Source of the DNA: Atlantibacter hermannii
GTDB taxonomy: Bacteria > Pseudomonadota > Gammaproteobacteria > Enterobacterales > Enterobacteriaceae
DNA: 64,000 nt
Reading direction: 5' to 3'
Assembly (NCBI RefSeq): GCF_009907385.1
Contig: NZ_JAAATR010000005.1
Span: forward strand, 62,001 to 126,000
Position 1 is the first letter of the stretch, and every line of letters begins with the position of its first letter. Made by a program: the position numbers and the translations under genes. This document shows, piece after piece, positions 8,636 through 16,723 of this stretch. The notes beneath the pieces are model-generated. The model had not been told where the DNA came from, made no database searches, and saw only the letters and a program-made list of their open reading frames with translations.

Positions 8636-10255
8636 ATGAAATTTCCGGTGCGTATGGTAACCGGCGTGTTGCTGGCGGGGAGTGCCTTAACGCCTGCCGT
8701 TGCGGCGGACGTCCCACAGGGCACGGTGCTGGCGGAGAAACAGGAGCTGGTTCGGCATATCAAAGATGAACCGGCCTCGCTGGATCCGGTTAAGGCCGTA
8801 GGGCTGCCGGAAATTCAGGTGATCCGCGATTTGTTTGAAGGGCTGGTGAACCAGAATGAGAAGGGCGAACTGACGCCGGGCGTTGCCACTCAATGGCAGA
8901 GCAGCGACAACCGCGTCTGGACCTTCAGCCTGCGCAGCGATGCGCGCTGGTCCGACGGCACGCCGGTCACCGCGCAGGATTTCGTGTACAGCTGGCAGCG
9001 GCTGGTCGATCCTAAAAACACCTCGCCTTTCGCCTGGTTCGCCGCGCTGGCGGGCATCACTAACGCCCAGGCGATTATCGACGGCAAAATGCCTGCCGAT
9101 AAACTGGGCGTCTCTGCGCCCGACGCCGCCACGCTGCGGGTAGAGCTGGACAAGCCGGTGCCGTATTTCCCGAACCTGACGGCCAACTTCTCGCTCTATC
9201 CCACCCCGAAAGCCGCCATTGAGAAGTGGGGCGGCGAATGGACCAAACCCGGCAATCTGGTGGGCAACGGCGCGTATACTCTGACCGAACGGGTGGTGAA
9301 TGAGAAGCTGGTGGCGACGCCGAATAAAAACTACTGGGACAACGGCAAAACGGTGATTAGTAAAGTCACGTTTATTCCGATCAACCAGGAGTCTGCTGCC
9401 ACCAAACGCTATCTGGCGGGCGATATCGACATCACCGAATCCTTCCCGAAAAACATGTATCAGAAGCTGCTGAAGGATATTCCCGGCCAGGTGTATACGC
9501 CGCCGCAGCTCGGCACCTATTACTATGCGTTTAATACCCGGAAAGGCCCGACGGCGGATCAGCGCGTGAGACTGGCGCTGAGTATGACTATCGACCGACG
9601 CATTATGGCGGAAAAAGTGCTGGGCACCGGGGAGAAACCGGCCTGGCGATTCACCCCGGACGTCACGGCGGGCTTCAAGCCGACGCCGTCGATGTTTGAA
9701 GAGATGAGCCAGCAGGAGCTGAACGCGCAGGCCAAAACGCTGCTTCAGGCTGCGGGCTACGGGCCGAACAAGCCGCTGAAACTGACGCTGCTGTATAACA
9801 CCTCTGAAAACCACCAGAAAATCGCCATTGCGGTGGCCTCGATGTGGAAAAAGAATCTCGGGGTGGACGTGAAGCTGCAAAACCAGGAATGGAAAACGTA
9901 CATCGACAGCCGTAACACCGGCAATTTCGACGTGATCCGCGCCTCCTGGGTAGGGGATTATAACGAGCCGTCGACCTTTCTCTCACTGCTGACCTCGACC
10001 CACAGCGGCAATATCTCGCGCTTCAACGATCCGGCGTATGACAAAGTGCTGGAGCAGGCCAGCCGGGAAAACACGCTGGAAGCGCGTAACAGCGATTACA
10101 ATCAGGCGGAAAAAATCATCGCTGAAAAAGCGCCGATTGCGCCGATTTATCAGTACACCAACGGGCGTTTAATCAAGCCCTGGGTTAAAGGCTATCCGAT
10201 CAACAACCCGGAAGACGTGGCCTATACCCGCACCATGTACCTGATTAAACACTAA
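8636..10255 (+). CDS. mppA: MppA, periplasmic murein tripeptide-binding protein
   Basis: MppA binds L-Ala-gamma-D-Glu-Dap in the periplasm and passes it to the Opp permease. The 539-residue product (E. coli 537) has a signal peptide with a likely cut after AVAA (about residue 24). It has the family-5 solute-binding fold, with conserved segments such as TADQRVRLALSMTIDRR. It has GGGGG before the ATG. It is divergent from mpaA across a 204-base gap. Confidence 0.96.
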   Translation: MKFPVRMVTGVLLAGSALTPAVAADVPQGTVLAEKQELVRHIKDEPASLDPVKAVGLPEIQVIRDLFEGLVNQNEKGELTPGVATQWQSSDNRVWTFSLRSDARWSDGTPVTAQDFVYSWQRLVDPKNTSPFAWFAALAGITNAQAIIDGKMPADKLGVSAPDAATLRVELDKPVPYFPNLTANFSLYPTPKAAIEKWGGEWTKPGNLVGNGAYTLTERVVNEKLVATPNKNYWDNGKTVISKVTFIPINQESAATKRYLAGDIDITESFPKNMYQKLLKDIPGQVYTPPQLGTYYYAFNTRKGPTADQRVRLALSMTIDRRIMAEKVLGTGEKPAWRFTPDVTAGFKPTPSMFEEMSQQELNAQAKTLLQAAGYGPNKPLKLTLLYNTSENHQKIAIAVASMWKKNLGVDVKLQNQEWKTYIDSRNTGNFDVIRASWVGDYNEPSTFLSLLTSTHSGNISRFNDPAYDKVLEQASRENTLEARNSDYNQAEKIIAEKAPIAPIYQYTNGRLIKPWVKGYPINNPEDVAYTRTMYLIKH

Positions 10256-10289
10256 TTTCTTCTCTTTTCCCCTCCTCTCATTCATTGCC

Positions 10290-10320
10290 GGCGCGAAAAA
10301 CTCGCGCCAGGCTCTTTTCA
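10290..10320 (+). terminator. Likely terminator of mppA
   Basis: GGCGCGA (10290-10296) and TCGCGCC (10302-10308) form a seven-pair stem with an AAAAC loop. A TCTTTT stretch follows 4 to 5 bases later. It is somewhat weak because the T tract is not immediate. Confidence 0.5.
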
Positions 10321-10339
10321 TCACCCAAAAACATGTTAT

Positions 10340-10352
10340 GTTATATTATAAC
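10340..10352. promoter_or_regulatory. Zur-type palindrome upstream of zinT
   Basis: GTTATA-T-TATAAC at 10340-10352 is a perfect palindrome around one T, inside a longer AT-rich dyad. It matches the core of the enterobacterial Zur operator and lies 30 bases before the zinT start. E. coli zinT is repressed by Zur, so zinc-starvation induction is the likely control here. Confidence 0.78.
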
Positions 10353-10381
10353 TTTTTTCGGGCATCTAAGAGGGACGTATT

Positions 10382-11029
10382 TTGGCAGGTCAATTTTCTA
10401 AAATCGCTGTGGCGCTGGGTGCGCTGCTTTTGAGCGGGTACGCGCTGGCGCACGGGCATTCACACGGCAAACCGCTGTCTGAGATGGAGCAGAAAGCCGC
10501 CGGGGGCGTGTTTGATAATAAAGACGTCAAAGACCGTGATCTGTCCGACTGGGACGGCGTCTGGCAGTCGGTGTACCCGTATTTGCAGAGTGGCGATCTG
10601 GACCCGGTATTCAACAAGAAAGCCGAAAAGGACAAGACCAAAACCGCTGAGGAGATCAAGGAGTACTACCGTAAAGGGTATGTCACGGATGTGGACATGA
10701 TCGGCATCGAAAACGGCGTGATGGAGTTTCACGTCGGCGACAAAGTCAACGCCTGTAAATACGATTACGCCGGGCATAAGATCCTGACCTATAAATCCGG
10801 CAAGAAGGGCGTGCGCTATCTGTTTGAGTGTAAAGACGCCAGCAGCCAGGCACCGAAATTCGTTCAGTTCAGCGATCACATCATCGCGCCGCGTAAGTCC
10901 ACGCACTACCACATCTTTATGGGCAACACCTCCCAGGAGGCGCTGCTGGAAGAGATGGACAACTGGCCGACCTATTACCAGTACCAGCTCACCAAAGAGC
11001 AGGTGGTGGATGAGATGTTGCACCACTGA
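10382..11029 (+). CDS. zinT: ZinT, periplasmic zinc/cadmium-binding protein
   Basis: ZinT captures zinc in the periplasm under starvation and cooperates with ZnuABC. The 215-residue protein has a signal peptide ending near LAHGHSHG, a His-rich N-terminus and the metal site around [12 protein letters not shown]. coli ZinT has 216 residues. Translation must start at TTG (10382): AGAGGGA at 10369-10375 is well placed and no ATG or GTG preserves the signal peptide. Rare start plus a Zur palindrome suggests tight expression control. In E. coli K-12 this gene is elsewhere (formerly yodA). Confidence 0.95.
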   Translation: MAGQFSKIAVALGALLLSGYALAHGHSHGKPLSEMEQKAAGGVFDNKDVKDRDLSDWDGVWQSVYPYLQSGDLDPVFNKKAEKDKTKTAEEIKEYYRKGYVTDVDMIGIENGVMEFHVGDKVNACKYDYAGHKILTYKSGKKGVRYLFECKDASSQAPKFVQFSDHIIAPRKSTHYHIFMGNTSQEALLEEMDNWPTYYQYQLTKEQVVDEMLHH

Positions 11030-11051
11030 TTTGTTGCCAACGCCAGGTACA

Positions 11052-11078
11052 GGCCGCTCGCGTAGAGCGGCCTTTTTT
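11052..11078 (+). terminator. Terminator of zinT
   Basis: GGCCGCTC (11052-11059) and GAGCGGCC (11065-11072) form an eight-pair stem with a GCGTA loop, followed directly by TTTTTT. This is a clear intrinsic terminator. Confidence 0.9.
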
Positions 11079-11224
11079 ATTCAGGTTATTGACGGACGAT
11101 AAGGCGTTCAGGAGTGAAATTGCGCCACCGTGATGGTGAACACCAGACGGGGGCTCATTAGCGTGGCAGAGGGAGTGCGCTGATGCTTTCAGCCCATGCC
11201 TGAAGTCAAATTTCTGAAACCCGA

Positions 11225-11327
11225 TATACTTACTGGACGACAGGTCGGCAGGGAAAATCGACACGTGGCGGCTTGAGCGGTCATGGCATGACCGGTTTTT
11301 GCCGGTGTTTTTTATCCCCAGCCGACC
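11225..11327 (+). promoter_or_regulatory. Structured leader or small RNA candidate before the zinc-finger gene
   Basis: A good -10 box, TATACT, sits at 11225-11230; its -35 is poor. The next 90 bases hold a 15-base palindrome (11279-11293), and a hairpin ACCGG (11291-11295) / CCGGT (11302-11306) followed by G and six T. Flanking segments GGTCGGC (11243-11249) and GCCGACC (11321-11327) pair exactly and could close the whole domain. It could be an attenuated 5' leader of the gene at 11370 or a short independent RNA. I do not recognise a known family. Confidence 0.35.
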
Positions 11328-11369
11328 CCTGTAACACAACGATTAAGCGTTACGCTTGAGGAGGCGGTG

Positions 11370-11636
11370 ATGGCATCGGGTTGGGCTAATGATGATGCGG
11401 TTCAACAGCAGATAGACAGTACCATTGAAGATGCGATTTCGCGCGCGCGCCAGGATTTAACCTCGGGAGAAAGCCTGACGCACTGCGAAGAGTGCGGCGA
11501 GCCGATCCCTGAAGCCCGGCAGAAGGCGGTGCCCGGCGTTCGGCTGTGCATCAATTGCCAACAAAAGGCGGATGCGGATAAGCAACGCTTCTCGGGCTAC
11601 AACCGCCGGGGCTCTAAAGACAGCCAGTTGCGTTAG
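11370..11636 (+). CDS. ybiI: DksA/TraR-type C4 zinc-finger protein (YbiI-like)
   Basis: The 88-residue protein closely resembles E. coli YbiI in both ends (MASGWANDDAV... and ...GYNRRGSKDSQLR). It holds the C4 zinc finger CEECGEPIP...CINCQQ typical of DksA/TraR proteins. Family members bind the RNA polymerase secondary channel, but YbiI itself has no defined role. I chose ATG 11370, not the GTG at 11367, because GAGGAGG is spaced for it and YbiI starts MASG. It overlaps the end of the convergent cyclase gene by four bases. In E. coli ybiI lies elsewhere, so the symbol is by similarity. Confidence 0.88.
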   Translation: MASGWANDDAVQQQIDSTIEDAISRARQDLTSGESLTHCEECGEPIPEARQKAVPGVRLCINCQQKADADKQRFSGYNRRGSKDSQLR

Positions 11637-12787
11637 CCGGTGCCGCGAACAACATCGTATTCATTCCAGCGATTACGCCCGCTCTCTTTGGCCTGGTAGA
11701 GCGCCGCGTCGGCCTGAGCAATAAATACCGTACCTGACATATTGGGCTTCCAGACAGATATCCCCTGGCTTACCGTCACGTGCTGATTAACCGGCGAGGC
11801 GGCATGTTCGATCGCCAGGTTTTCCAGCCGCCACGCCAGCCGACGCGCCACGCGGTGTGCCGCCTCGCTGCCGCCGCCGGGCAACAGAATGGCAAATTCC
11901 TCGCCCCCCAGACGCGCCACGCTGTCGCCCCGTTTGCGTACCGCGCTTTTGAGTTGATGCGCCACTTCTTTCAGGCAGATATCTCCCGCCTGATGGCCGT
12001 AGTGGTCGTTGAAGCGTTTAAAGTGATCGACGTCGACCATAATCATCGCCAGTTCGCCGCCGGTTTGCGTGGCGTCATGGATGGCATTATCCAGTTGTTG
12101 TTGGAAATTGCGCCGGTTAGCGATGCCGGTCAGGGGATCGTAGCTTGCCAGGGTTTCCAGTTGCTTAATCAAATCCCGCTTTTCCTGGCCGCGCCGCAGC
12201 GCCAGGAGAAACCAGTTGTTTAGCATCCGGCGGCCTGACTCCAGCAGCGCGGCCAGCAGCAGCCACAGTACCGCATTCAGCGCGGTGGGGCTTTGTTGGT
12301 AAACAAAGGCGCTCACCAGAATCGATAGCCAGATGGGCACAATAAAGGTGAGCAGTACCCGTGCATCGAAATAGAGCGAAATCAGGGCGGTGAACAGCAG
12401 CAGCGCCGCCAGCGGAAAAATGACCCGCATATCCCCGCTGGCGATGAACACATAGAAAGAGACAGCCCAGGTCAGGCTTAAAAATAACACCGTGCCTTTA
12501 GCCAACTGGCTCAACCAGACCGCTTCCCGGTCGGGTGCCATGCGTAAGATAAACAGCACGCTGGACGAGGCGGCGAGCACCAGCACCATTGCGCTTTCCA
12601 GCACATGGTGAGGGTGGTGCATCACGGCGGCCAGATATTCCGGCGAAAAGTAGTTACGGCCCAGTATAAACAGCGAAAATAAGATGTTTACCCACAAAAA
12701 CCAGCTTGCGCTGACGGTAATCGCCTGGCGGCGCATTTCCGCAGTATGAAGGTCAAAATTAAGGCAGCGTGGCTGTTTATCAGTCAC
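11633..12787 (-). CDS. Membrane-bound GGDEF diguanylate cyclase
   Basis: The 384-residue protein has about six or seven membrane helices in its first 200 residues, then a C-terminal GGDEF domain with the active-site motif GGEEF in RLGGEEFAIL. It should make cyclic-di-GMP at the inner membrane. Five residues before GGEEF, where the inhibitory I-site would read RxxD, the sequence is KRGD, so product inhibition may be weak or absent. The E. coli gene in this position beside zntB is dgcM, but that protein has PAS domains rather than membrane helices, so this is a different cyclase in the same slot. Confidence 0.9.
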   Translation of the reverse strand: MTDKQPRCLNFDLHTAEMRRQAITVSASWFLWVNILFSLFILGRNYFSPEYLAAVMHHPHHVLESAMVLVLAASSSVLFILRMAPDREAVWLSQLAKGTVLFLSLTWAVSFYVFIASGDMRVIFPLAALLLFTALISLYFDARVLLTFIVPIWLSILVSAFVYQQSPTALNAVLWLLLAALLESGRRMLNNWFLLALRRGQEKRDLIKQLETLASYDPLTGIANRRNFQQQLDNAIHDATQTGGELAMIMVDVDHFKRFNDHYGHQAGDICLKEVAHQLKSAVRKRGDSVARLGGEEFAILLPGGGSEAAHRVARRLAWRLENLAIEHAASPVNQHVTVSQGISVWKPNMSGTVFIAQADAALYQAKESGRNRWNEYDVVRGTG

Positions 12788-12971
12788 TCAAAGCTCCTGG
12801 TAAAAAGGAAAATAAAAGAATTTATTTCATTGGATTAGGCGATTTTTATCGCATATGTTAACCGTTTGCTTTCGTTCTGAGCAAACGGTATGACAACGCC
12901 GGGCAGCCTCTTGCCAGCCAGAGGCAGGAGGCTAGACTGACACCATTGCCCGGTCAACTCAGGAGGCTTAC

Positions 12972-13955
12972 GTGCAGGCGATAAAGGGATCGGAACTGAA
13001 TGTACCGGATGCGGTATTCGCATGGATACTGGATGGAAAAGGCGGGGTCAAACCGCTCGATAACGACGACATCATCGATAAAGCGCATCCTTGCTGGCTG
13101 CATCTCAACTATACCCATTCCGAAAGCGCGCAATGGCTGGCGACCACGCCGCTGCTGCCGAATACCGTGCGCGATGCCCTGGCGGGGGAAAGCACACGCC
13201 CGCGCGTGACACGCATGGGCGACGGTACGCTCATCACGTTGCGCTGCATTAACGGCAGCACCGATGAGCGCCCGGATCAGCTGGTGGCGATGCGGCTGTA
13301 CATGGATGAGCGGCTGATTGTTTCCACCCGGCAGCGCAAAGTGCTGGCGCTGGACGACGTAGTTCAGGATCTTAACGACGGCACCGGCCCGACAGACGGC
13401 GGCAGCTGGCTGGTGGACATCTGCGACGCGCTAACCGACCACGCCAGCGAATTTATTGAAGAGCTGCACGATAAGATCATCGATCTGGAAGATAATCTGC
13501 TGGATCAGCAGATCCCGCCGCGCGGCTTTCTGGCGCTGTTACGCAAACAATTAATTGTGATGCGCCGCTATATGGCGCCGCAGCGCGACGTGTATGCCCG
13601 GCTGGCCAGCGAGCGTTTGCCGTGGATGACCGACGATCATCGCCGCAGAATGCAGGACATCGCCGACCGGCTGGGGCGCGGGCTGGATGAAATCGACGCC
13701 TGTATTTCGCGTACTGCCATCATGGCCGATGAAATCGCCCAGGTGATGCAGGAATCGCTGGCGCGCCGCACCTATACCATGTCGCTGATGGCGATGGTGT
13801 TTTTGCCCAGCACCTTCTTAACCGGTTTGTTCGGCGTGAACCTGGGCGGTATTCCCGGCGGAGACTGGCGGTTAGGTTTTAGTCTGTTTTGCCTGATGTT
13901 AGTGGTGCTGATTGGCGGTGTTACCTGGTGGTTGCATCGCAGTAAATGGCTGTAA
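12972..13955 (+). CDS. zntB: ZntB, CorA-family zinc transporter
   Basis: ZntB is a pentameric CorA-type membrane transporter for Zn2+. The 327-residue product equals E. coli in length and starts with GTG, as there, behind a perfect AGGAGG at 12961-12966. A long soluble funnel domain is followed by two C-terminal membrane helices. Between them lies the ion-selectivity motif, FGVNLGG here (GxN type). Confidence 0.96.
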   Translation: MQAIKGSELNVPDAVFAWILDGKGGVKPLDNDDIIDKAHPCWLHLNYTHSESAQWLATTPLLPNTVRDALAGESTRPRVTRMGDGTLITLRCINGSTDERPDQLVAMRLYMDERLIVSTRQRKVLALDDVVQDLNDGTGPTDGGSWLVDICDALTDHASEFIEELHDKIIDLEDNLLDQQIPPRGFLALLRKQLIVMRRYMAPQRDVYARLASERLPWMTDDHRRRMQDIADRLGRGLDEIDACISRTAIMADEIAQVMQESLARRTYTMSLMAMVFLPSTFLTGLFGVNLGGIPGGDWRLGFSLFCLMLVVLIGGVTWWLHRSKWL

Positions 13956-14001
13956 AAATTCACATTTTTAACAATATTGGAACCTTTTAAAGCGTTTCTT
14001 A

Positions 14002-14015
14002 TTGAGCGAAGTCAA
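14002..14015. promoter_or_regulatory. FNR box activating fnrS
   Basis: TTGAG-CGAA-GTCAA at 14002-14015 fits the FNR dyad TTGAT-N4-ATCAA with one mismatch per arm. Its centre lies about 42 bases before the fnrS start, the class II activation position. It implies anaerobic induction of FnrS, as in E. coli. Confidence 0.85.
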
Positions 14016-14050
14016 TAAAAAAAACGGCTACTGCGGGCAGAATCTCTCCT

Positions 14051-14174
14051 GCAGGTGAATGCAACGTCAAGCGATGGGCGTTGCGCTCCATATTGTCTTA
14101 CTTCCTTTTTTGAATTACTGCATAGCACAATTTAATTCGTACGACGCCGACTCTAAACAGTCGGCTTTTTTTTT
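14051..14174 (+). ncRNA. fnrS: FnrS, anaerobically induced Hfq-dependent small RNA
   Basis: The stretch is nearly identical to E. coli FnrS. It has the 5' end GCAGGTGAATGCAACGTCAA, the single-stranded seed region CTTACTTCCTTTTTTGAATT, and a terminator hairpin GCCGACT...AGTCGGC ending in nine T. FnrS represses many aerobic-metabolism mRNAs, including sodB, maeA and gpmA, when oxygen is low. The genomic setting between zntB and ttcA is conserved. The terminator loop differs from that of E. coli. Confidence 0.96.
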
Positions 14175-14230
14175 GCCAGCCGGAAAGGGGCATCTACGCT
14201 TAAGAAGTACAGCCACTTCCGGAGGTAAAG

Positions 14231-14362
14231 ATGATCACTACCCTGAGCGACCCGGTTCCCACCGATCCCGTTCCGGTGCCGGACCCGATTCCGCGCCCTC
14301 AGCCCATCACTGAACCCACGCCCGATCCGGGCCCAATCCTGGCCGCGCCGCCACAGCGCTAA
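14231..14362 (+). CDS. Small proline-rich protein of unknown function (43 residues)
   Basis: A short frame from ATG 14231, behind a perfect GGAGG at 14221-14225, encodes MITTLSDPVPTDPVPVPDPI and continues with more Pro-rich repeats to ...AAPPQR. About one third of residues are proline, often in DP or VP pairs, with no signal peptide or membrane helix. It lies directly after the fnrS terminator and shares the hairpin at 14368 with convergent ttcA. The strong ribosome site and its fit between two terminators argue it is real. I do not recognise a family. Confidence 0.6.
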   Translation: MITTLSDPVPTDPVPVPDPIPRPQPITEPTPDPGPILAAPPQR

Positions 14363-14387
14363 AAAAACGCCCTCGTAACAGAGGGCG
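14361..14387 (-). terminator. Terminator of ttcA (also usable by the small plus-strand gene)
   Basis: CGCCCTC (14368-14374) and GAGGGCG (14381-14387) form a seven-pair stem. Read on the minus strand it is followed by seven T, so it terminates ttcA. It also lies six bases after the stop of the 43-residue plus-strand gene. Confidence 0.85.
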
Positions 14388-14393
14388 ATGTGC

Positions 14394-15329
14394 TTATTTG
14401 ACTTCGACGATATCCAGTCGGTTACTGATAGCCTGCTGTTCATCCTCTTCCGGCTGCCAGCCCACCGGCTGCATCGGAATGTCATCGCGATCGAACGCCA
14501 GGTCGCCGCCGTCCACCACGTCGCTGCCGTGGGTGATGGCTTTAAAATCAAACAGGCTGGTATCGCTCAGGTGCGACGGCACCACGTTTTGCATGGCGCT
14601 GAACATGGTCTCAATGCGCCCCGGGTAGCGTTTATCCCAGTCGCGCAGCATATCGGCGATCACCTGGCGCTGCAGGTTAGGCTGCGAGCCGCACAGATTG
14701 CACGGAATAATCGGATAGGCTTTCGCTTCAGCAAAGCGCTCGATGTCTTTTTCGCGGCAGTAGGCCAGCGGACGGATAACAATATGCTTGCCGTCATCGC
14801 TCATCAGCTTCGGCGGCATACCTTTCATCTTCCCGCCGTAAAACATATTCAGGAACAGGGTTTGCAGGATGTCGTCACGGTGATGGCCGAGCGCGATTTT
14901 GGTGGCACCCAGTTCGGTGGCGGTACGGTACAAAATGCCGCGGCGCAGGCGGGAGCAGAGCGAGCAGGTGGTTTTACCCTCCGGGATTTTATCTTTAACG
15001 ATCCCGTAGGTGTTTTCTTCGACGATTTTGTACTCAACGCCGATGCTTTCCAGATATTCCGGCAGCACGTGCTCCGGGAAGCCCGGCTGCTTCTGGTCGA
15101 GGTTGACCGCCACCAGGCTAAAGCTAATCGGCGCGCTTTGTTGCAGATTGCGCAAAATCTCCAGCATGGTGTAGCTGTCTTTGCCGCCTGAAAGGCAAAC
15201 CATGATCCGGTCGCCGTCTTCGATCATATTAAAATCGGCAATGGCTTCGCCGACGTTGCGGCGCAGGCGCTTCTGGAGTTTGTTCAAATTGTATTGCGTT
15301 TTTTTATCAATCTGCTGGTTATCTTGCAT
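14394..15329 (-). CDS. ttcA: TtcA, tRNA 2-thiocytidine synthetase
   Basis: TtcA thiolates cytidine 32 of several tRNAs using an Fe-S cluster. The 311-residue product has the ATP-pyrophosphatase PP-loop SGGKDS at about residue 58-63 and the cluster cysteines in [10 protein letters not shown] and CNLCGS. Length equals E. coli. It is next to fnrS as in E. coli, but no Rac prophage is inserted here. Confidence 0.97.
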   Translation of the reverse strand: MQDNQQIDKKTQYNLNKLQKRLRRNVGEAIADFNMIEDGDRIMVCLSGGKDSYTMLEILRNLQQSAPISFSLVAVNLDQKQPGFPEHVLPEYLESIGVEYKIVEENTYGIVKDKIPEGKTTCSLCSRLRRGILYRTATELGATKIALGHHRDDILQTLFLNMFYGGKMKGMPPKLMSDDGKHIVIRPLAYCREKDIERFAEAKAYPIIPCNLCGSQPNLQRQVIADMLRDWDKRYPGRIETMFSAMQNVVPSHLSDTSLFDFKAITHGSDVVDGGDLAFDRDDIPMQPVGWQPEEDEQQAISNRLDIVEVK

Positions 15330-15601
15330 AGTTGGCGTGACCGGTTGATTCAGGGACGATACGGAGTGCCTCCGTATCCGTTGCGTCAGAGCATCGCGTT
15401 GCGTGGCGTGTATGGTACGGATTACGACGACGATTGCCAGCAGGATTTCGCTTCAGGCCGGCCAGAAAAGAGAATGACTTATGCGATGAGGCAAGGTATT
15501 CGCATTTTTTTAGAACGAATTTAACTTAAATCAGGCAATTTTGGCATAACCGCAGATTGTGTGCAGACTTAACAGTCCCTAACCCAGAACAGGAGAGAAG
15601 C

Positions 15602-15928
15602 ATGCAACACGATCTGAAAGCCTGTATCACCGCCTGTTACCAGTGCGCTGAAGCCTGCGACCACTGCGCGGCGTCCTGCCTGCAGGAGCCCGATATCGAC
15701 ATGATGCGCGGCTGCATTGGTCTGGATATGCAGTGCGCGGCGATTTGCCGCCTGGCCGCGCAGTTTATGACCCTCAATAGCGAACATGCGCGCCAGCTTT
15801 GCCAGGTGTGCGCCGACGTATGCCAGGCCTGCGCTGAAGAGTGCGGTCAGCATCAGCACGACCATTGCCAGCACTGCGCACAGGCCTGCCGCCAGTGCGC
15901 CGAGGCATGCAGAAGCATGGCGGCATAA
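15602..15928 (+). CDS. Csp3-like cytosolic copper-storage protein (four-helix, Cys-rich)
   Basis: The 108-residue protein has 19 cysteines spaced as CxxxC and CxxCxxxC along four helices (C8 to C103). A His-rich turn (GQHQHDHCQHC) lies before the last helix. There is no signal peptide. Length and cysteine number match Bacillus Csp3, which stores many Cu(I) ions inside the bundle; older databases call the family DUF326. AGGAG precedes the ATG. I see no CueR-type operator upstream, so its regulation is unclear. Confidence 0.88.
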   Translation: MQHDLKACITACYQCAEACDHCAASCLQEPDIDMMRGCIGLDMQCAAICRLAAQFMTLNSEHARQLCQVCADVCQACAEECGQHQHDHCQHCAQACRQCAEACRSMAA

Positions 15929-16054
15929 CGCGCGACGATCCGCGCAGGGCGCGCAGCATTGCGCGCCATTCGGTTATTTCTTCCCCTGTTACCTTTCGTT
16001 TAAGTATTCACGCCGTTTATAAATTATGCTGCGCGCAAATCAACCAGAGGTGAC

Positions 16055-16363
16055 ATGATGAAAAAATTACTCGCCGCGCTTGGATTCATTAGCCTTGCAG
16101 GATGCGCAACGGTCAACCCGCAGGCGGACCAGGTCGGTATTATCAAAGGCAACAGCGCTTTTTCCTCGCAGTGCCAGTTTGTCGGCAACGTGGTGTCGCA
16201 CCGTAATCCGATGGCTTTCCTGGATATGGCGGAATACGAGCAGCAGGTGAAAAACGACCTGCAAATGGAAGCGCTAAAACTGGGCGCGGATTCGGTGGTG
16301 TTGCAAACCCTCGATGAGCGCGGCGGCACGGGCAGCGCGCTGAAGTGCGCGAAAACCAGCTGA
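16055..16363 (+). CDS. Small DUF4156-type lipoprotein
   Basis: The 102-residue product has a lipoprotein signal with lipobox LAGC (Cys about residue 17). A short domain follows in which the segment EALKLGADSVVLQT resembles the DUF4156/RcsF-like fold, with a second cysteine pair further on. AGAGGTG precedes two adjacent ATGs; the second (16058) is equally possible. It is probably anchored in the outer membrane. No function is known to me. Confidence 0.82.
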   Translation: MMKKLLAALGFISLAGCATVNPQADQVGIIKGNSAFSSQCQFVGNVVSHRNPMAFLDMAEYEQQVKNDLQMEALKLGADSVVLQTLDERGGTGSALKCAKTS

Positions 16364-16423
16364 ATAACCTCGCTTTTCCCCCATCGTCTACACTTAACGT
16401 ACGACAGCTGATGGGAGAAAACG

Positions 16424-16621
16424 ATGTCTGATAAAACTAATGATGAGCGCAATAAAGAAGGTGAAGTCAGCAAAGGGCTGCCTGAGGTCGCGCCGAATGC
16501 GGGTAACGCCTATGAAGAGGATGAGCGTCAGGTGAAAGACGCGCCCAATAAGCAGGGGGAAATCCCCCGCAAGCGCGACGACAGCGAAGACGATGAAAAA
16601 GACCCGTTTAAAGCGCAATAA
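16424..16621 (+). CDS. Small, highly charged hydrophilic protein, function unknown
   Basis: This 65-residue frame starts after GGGAGAAA and encodes a protein made almost only of Asp, Glu, Lys, Arg, Asn and Pro, with no hydrophobic core. It is probably unstructured. The composition resembles small stress-associated hydrophilic proteins. A good terminator follows. I do not recognise the family by sequence. Confidence 0.7.
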   Translation: MSDKTNDERNKEGEVSKGLPEVAPNAGNAYEEDERQVKDAPNKQGEIPRKRDDSEDDEKDPFKAQ

Positions 16622-16624
16622 CCT

Positions 16625-16655
16625 TCAGGCCCGATTATCGGGCCTGATTGTTTTT
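16625..16655 (+). terminator. Terminator before dbpA
   Basis: TCAGGCCCGA (16625-16634) and TCGGGCCTGA (16638-16647) are perfectly complementary around TTA, followed by TTGTTTTT. Confidence 0.88.
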
Positions 16656-16723
16656 GACGGCGAAATGACCGCGCCGCGCGAATCTGCTAGCATAGCGGCC
16701 CGCCTGACTTCAGAGAGATGACC

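Noticed and set aside
15294-15524. 76-codon frame upstream of ttcA on the plus strand
   Set aside because: It begins inside ttcA and has no ribosome site. The short end piece after ATG 15478 (16 codons) is too weak to call.
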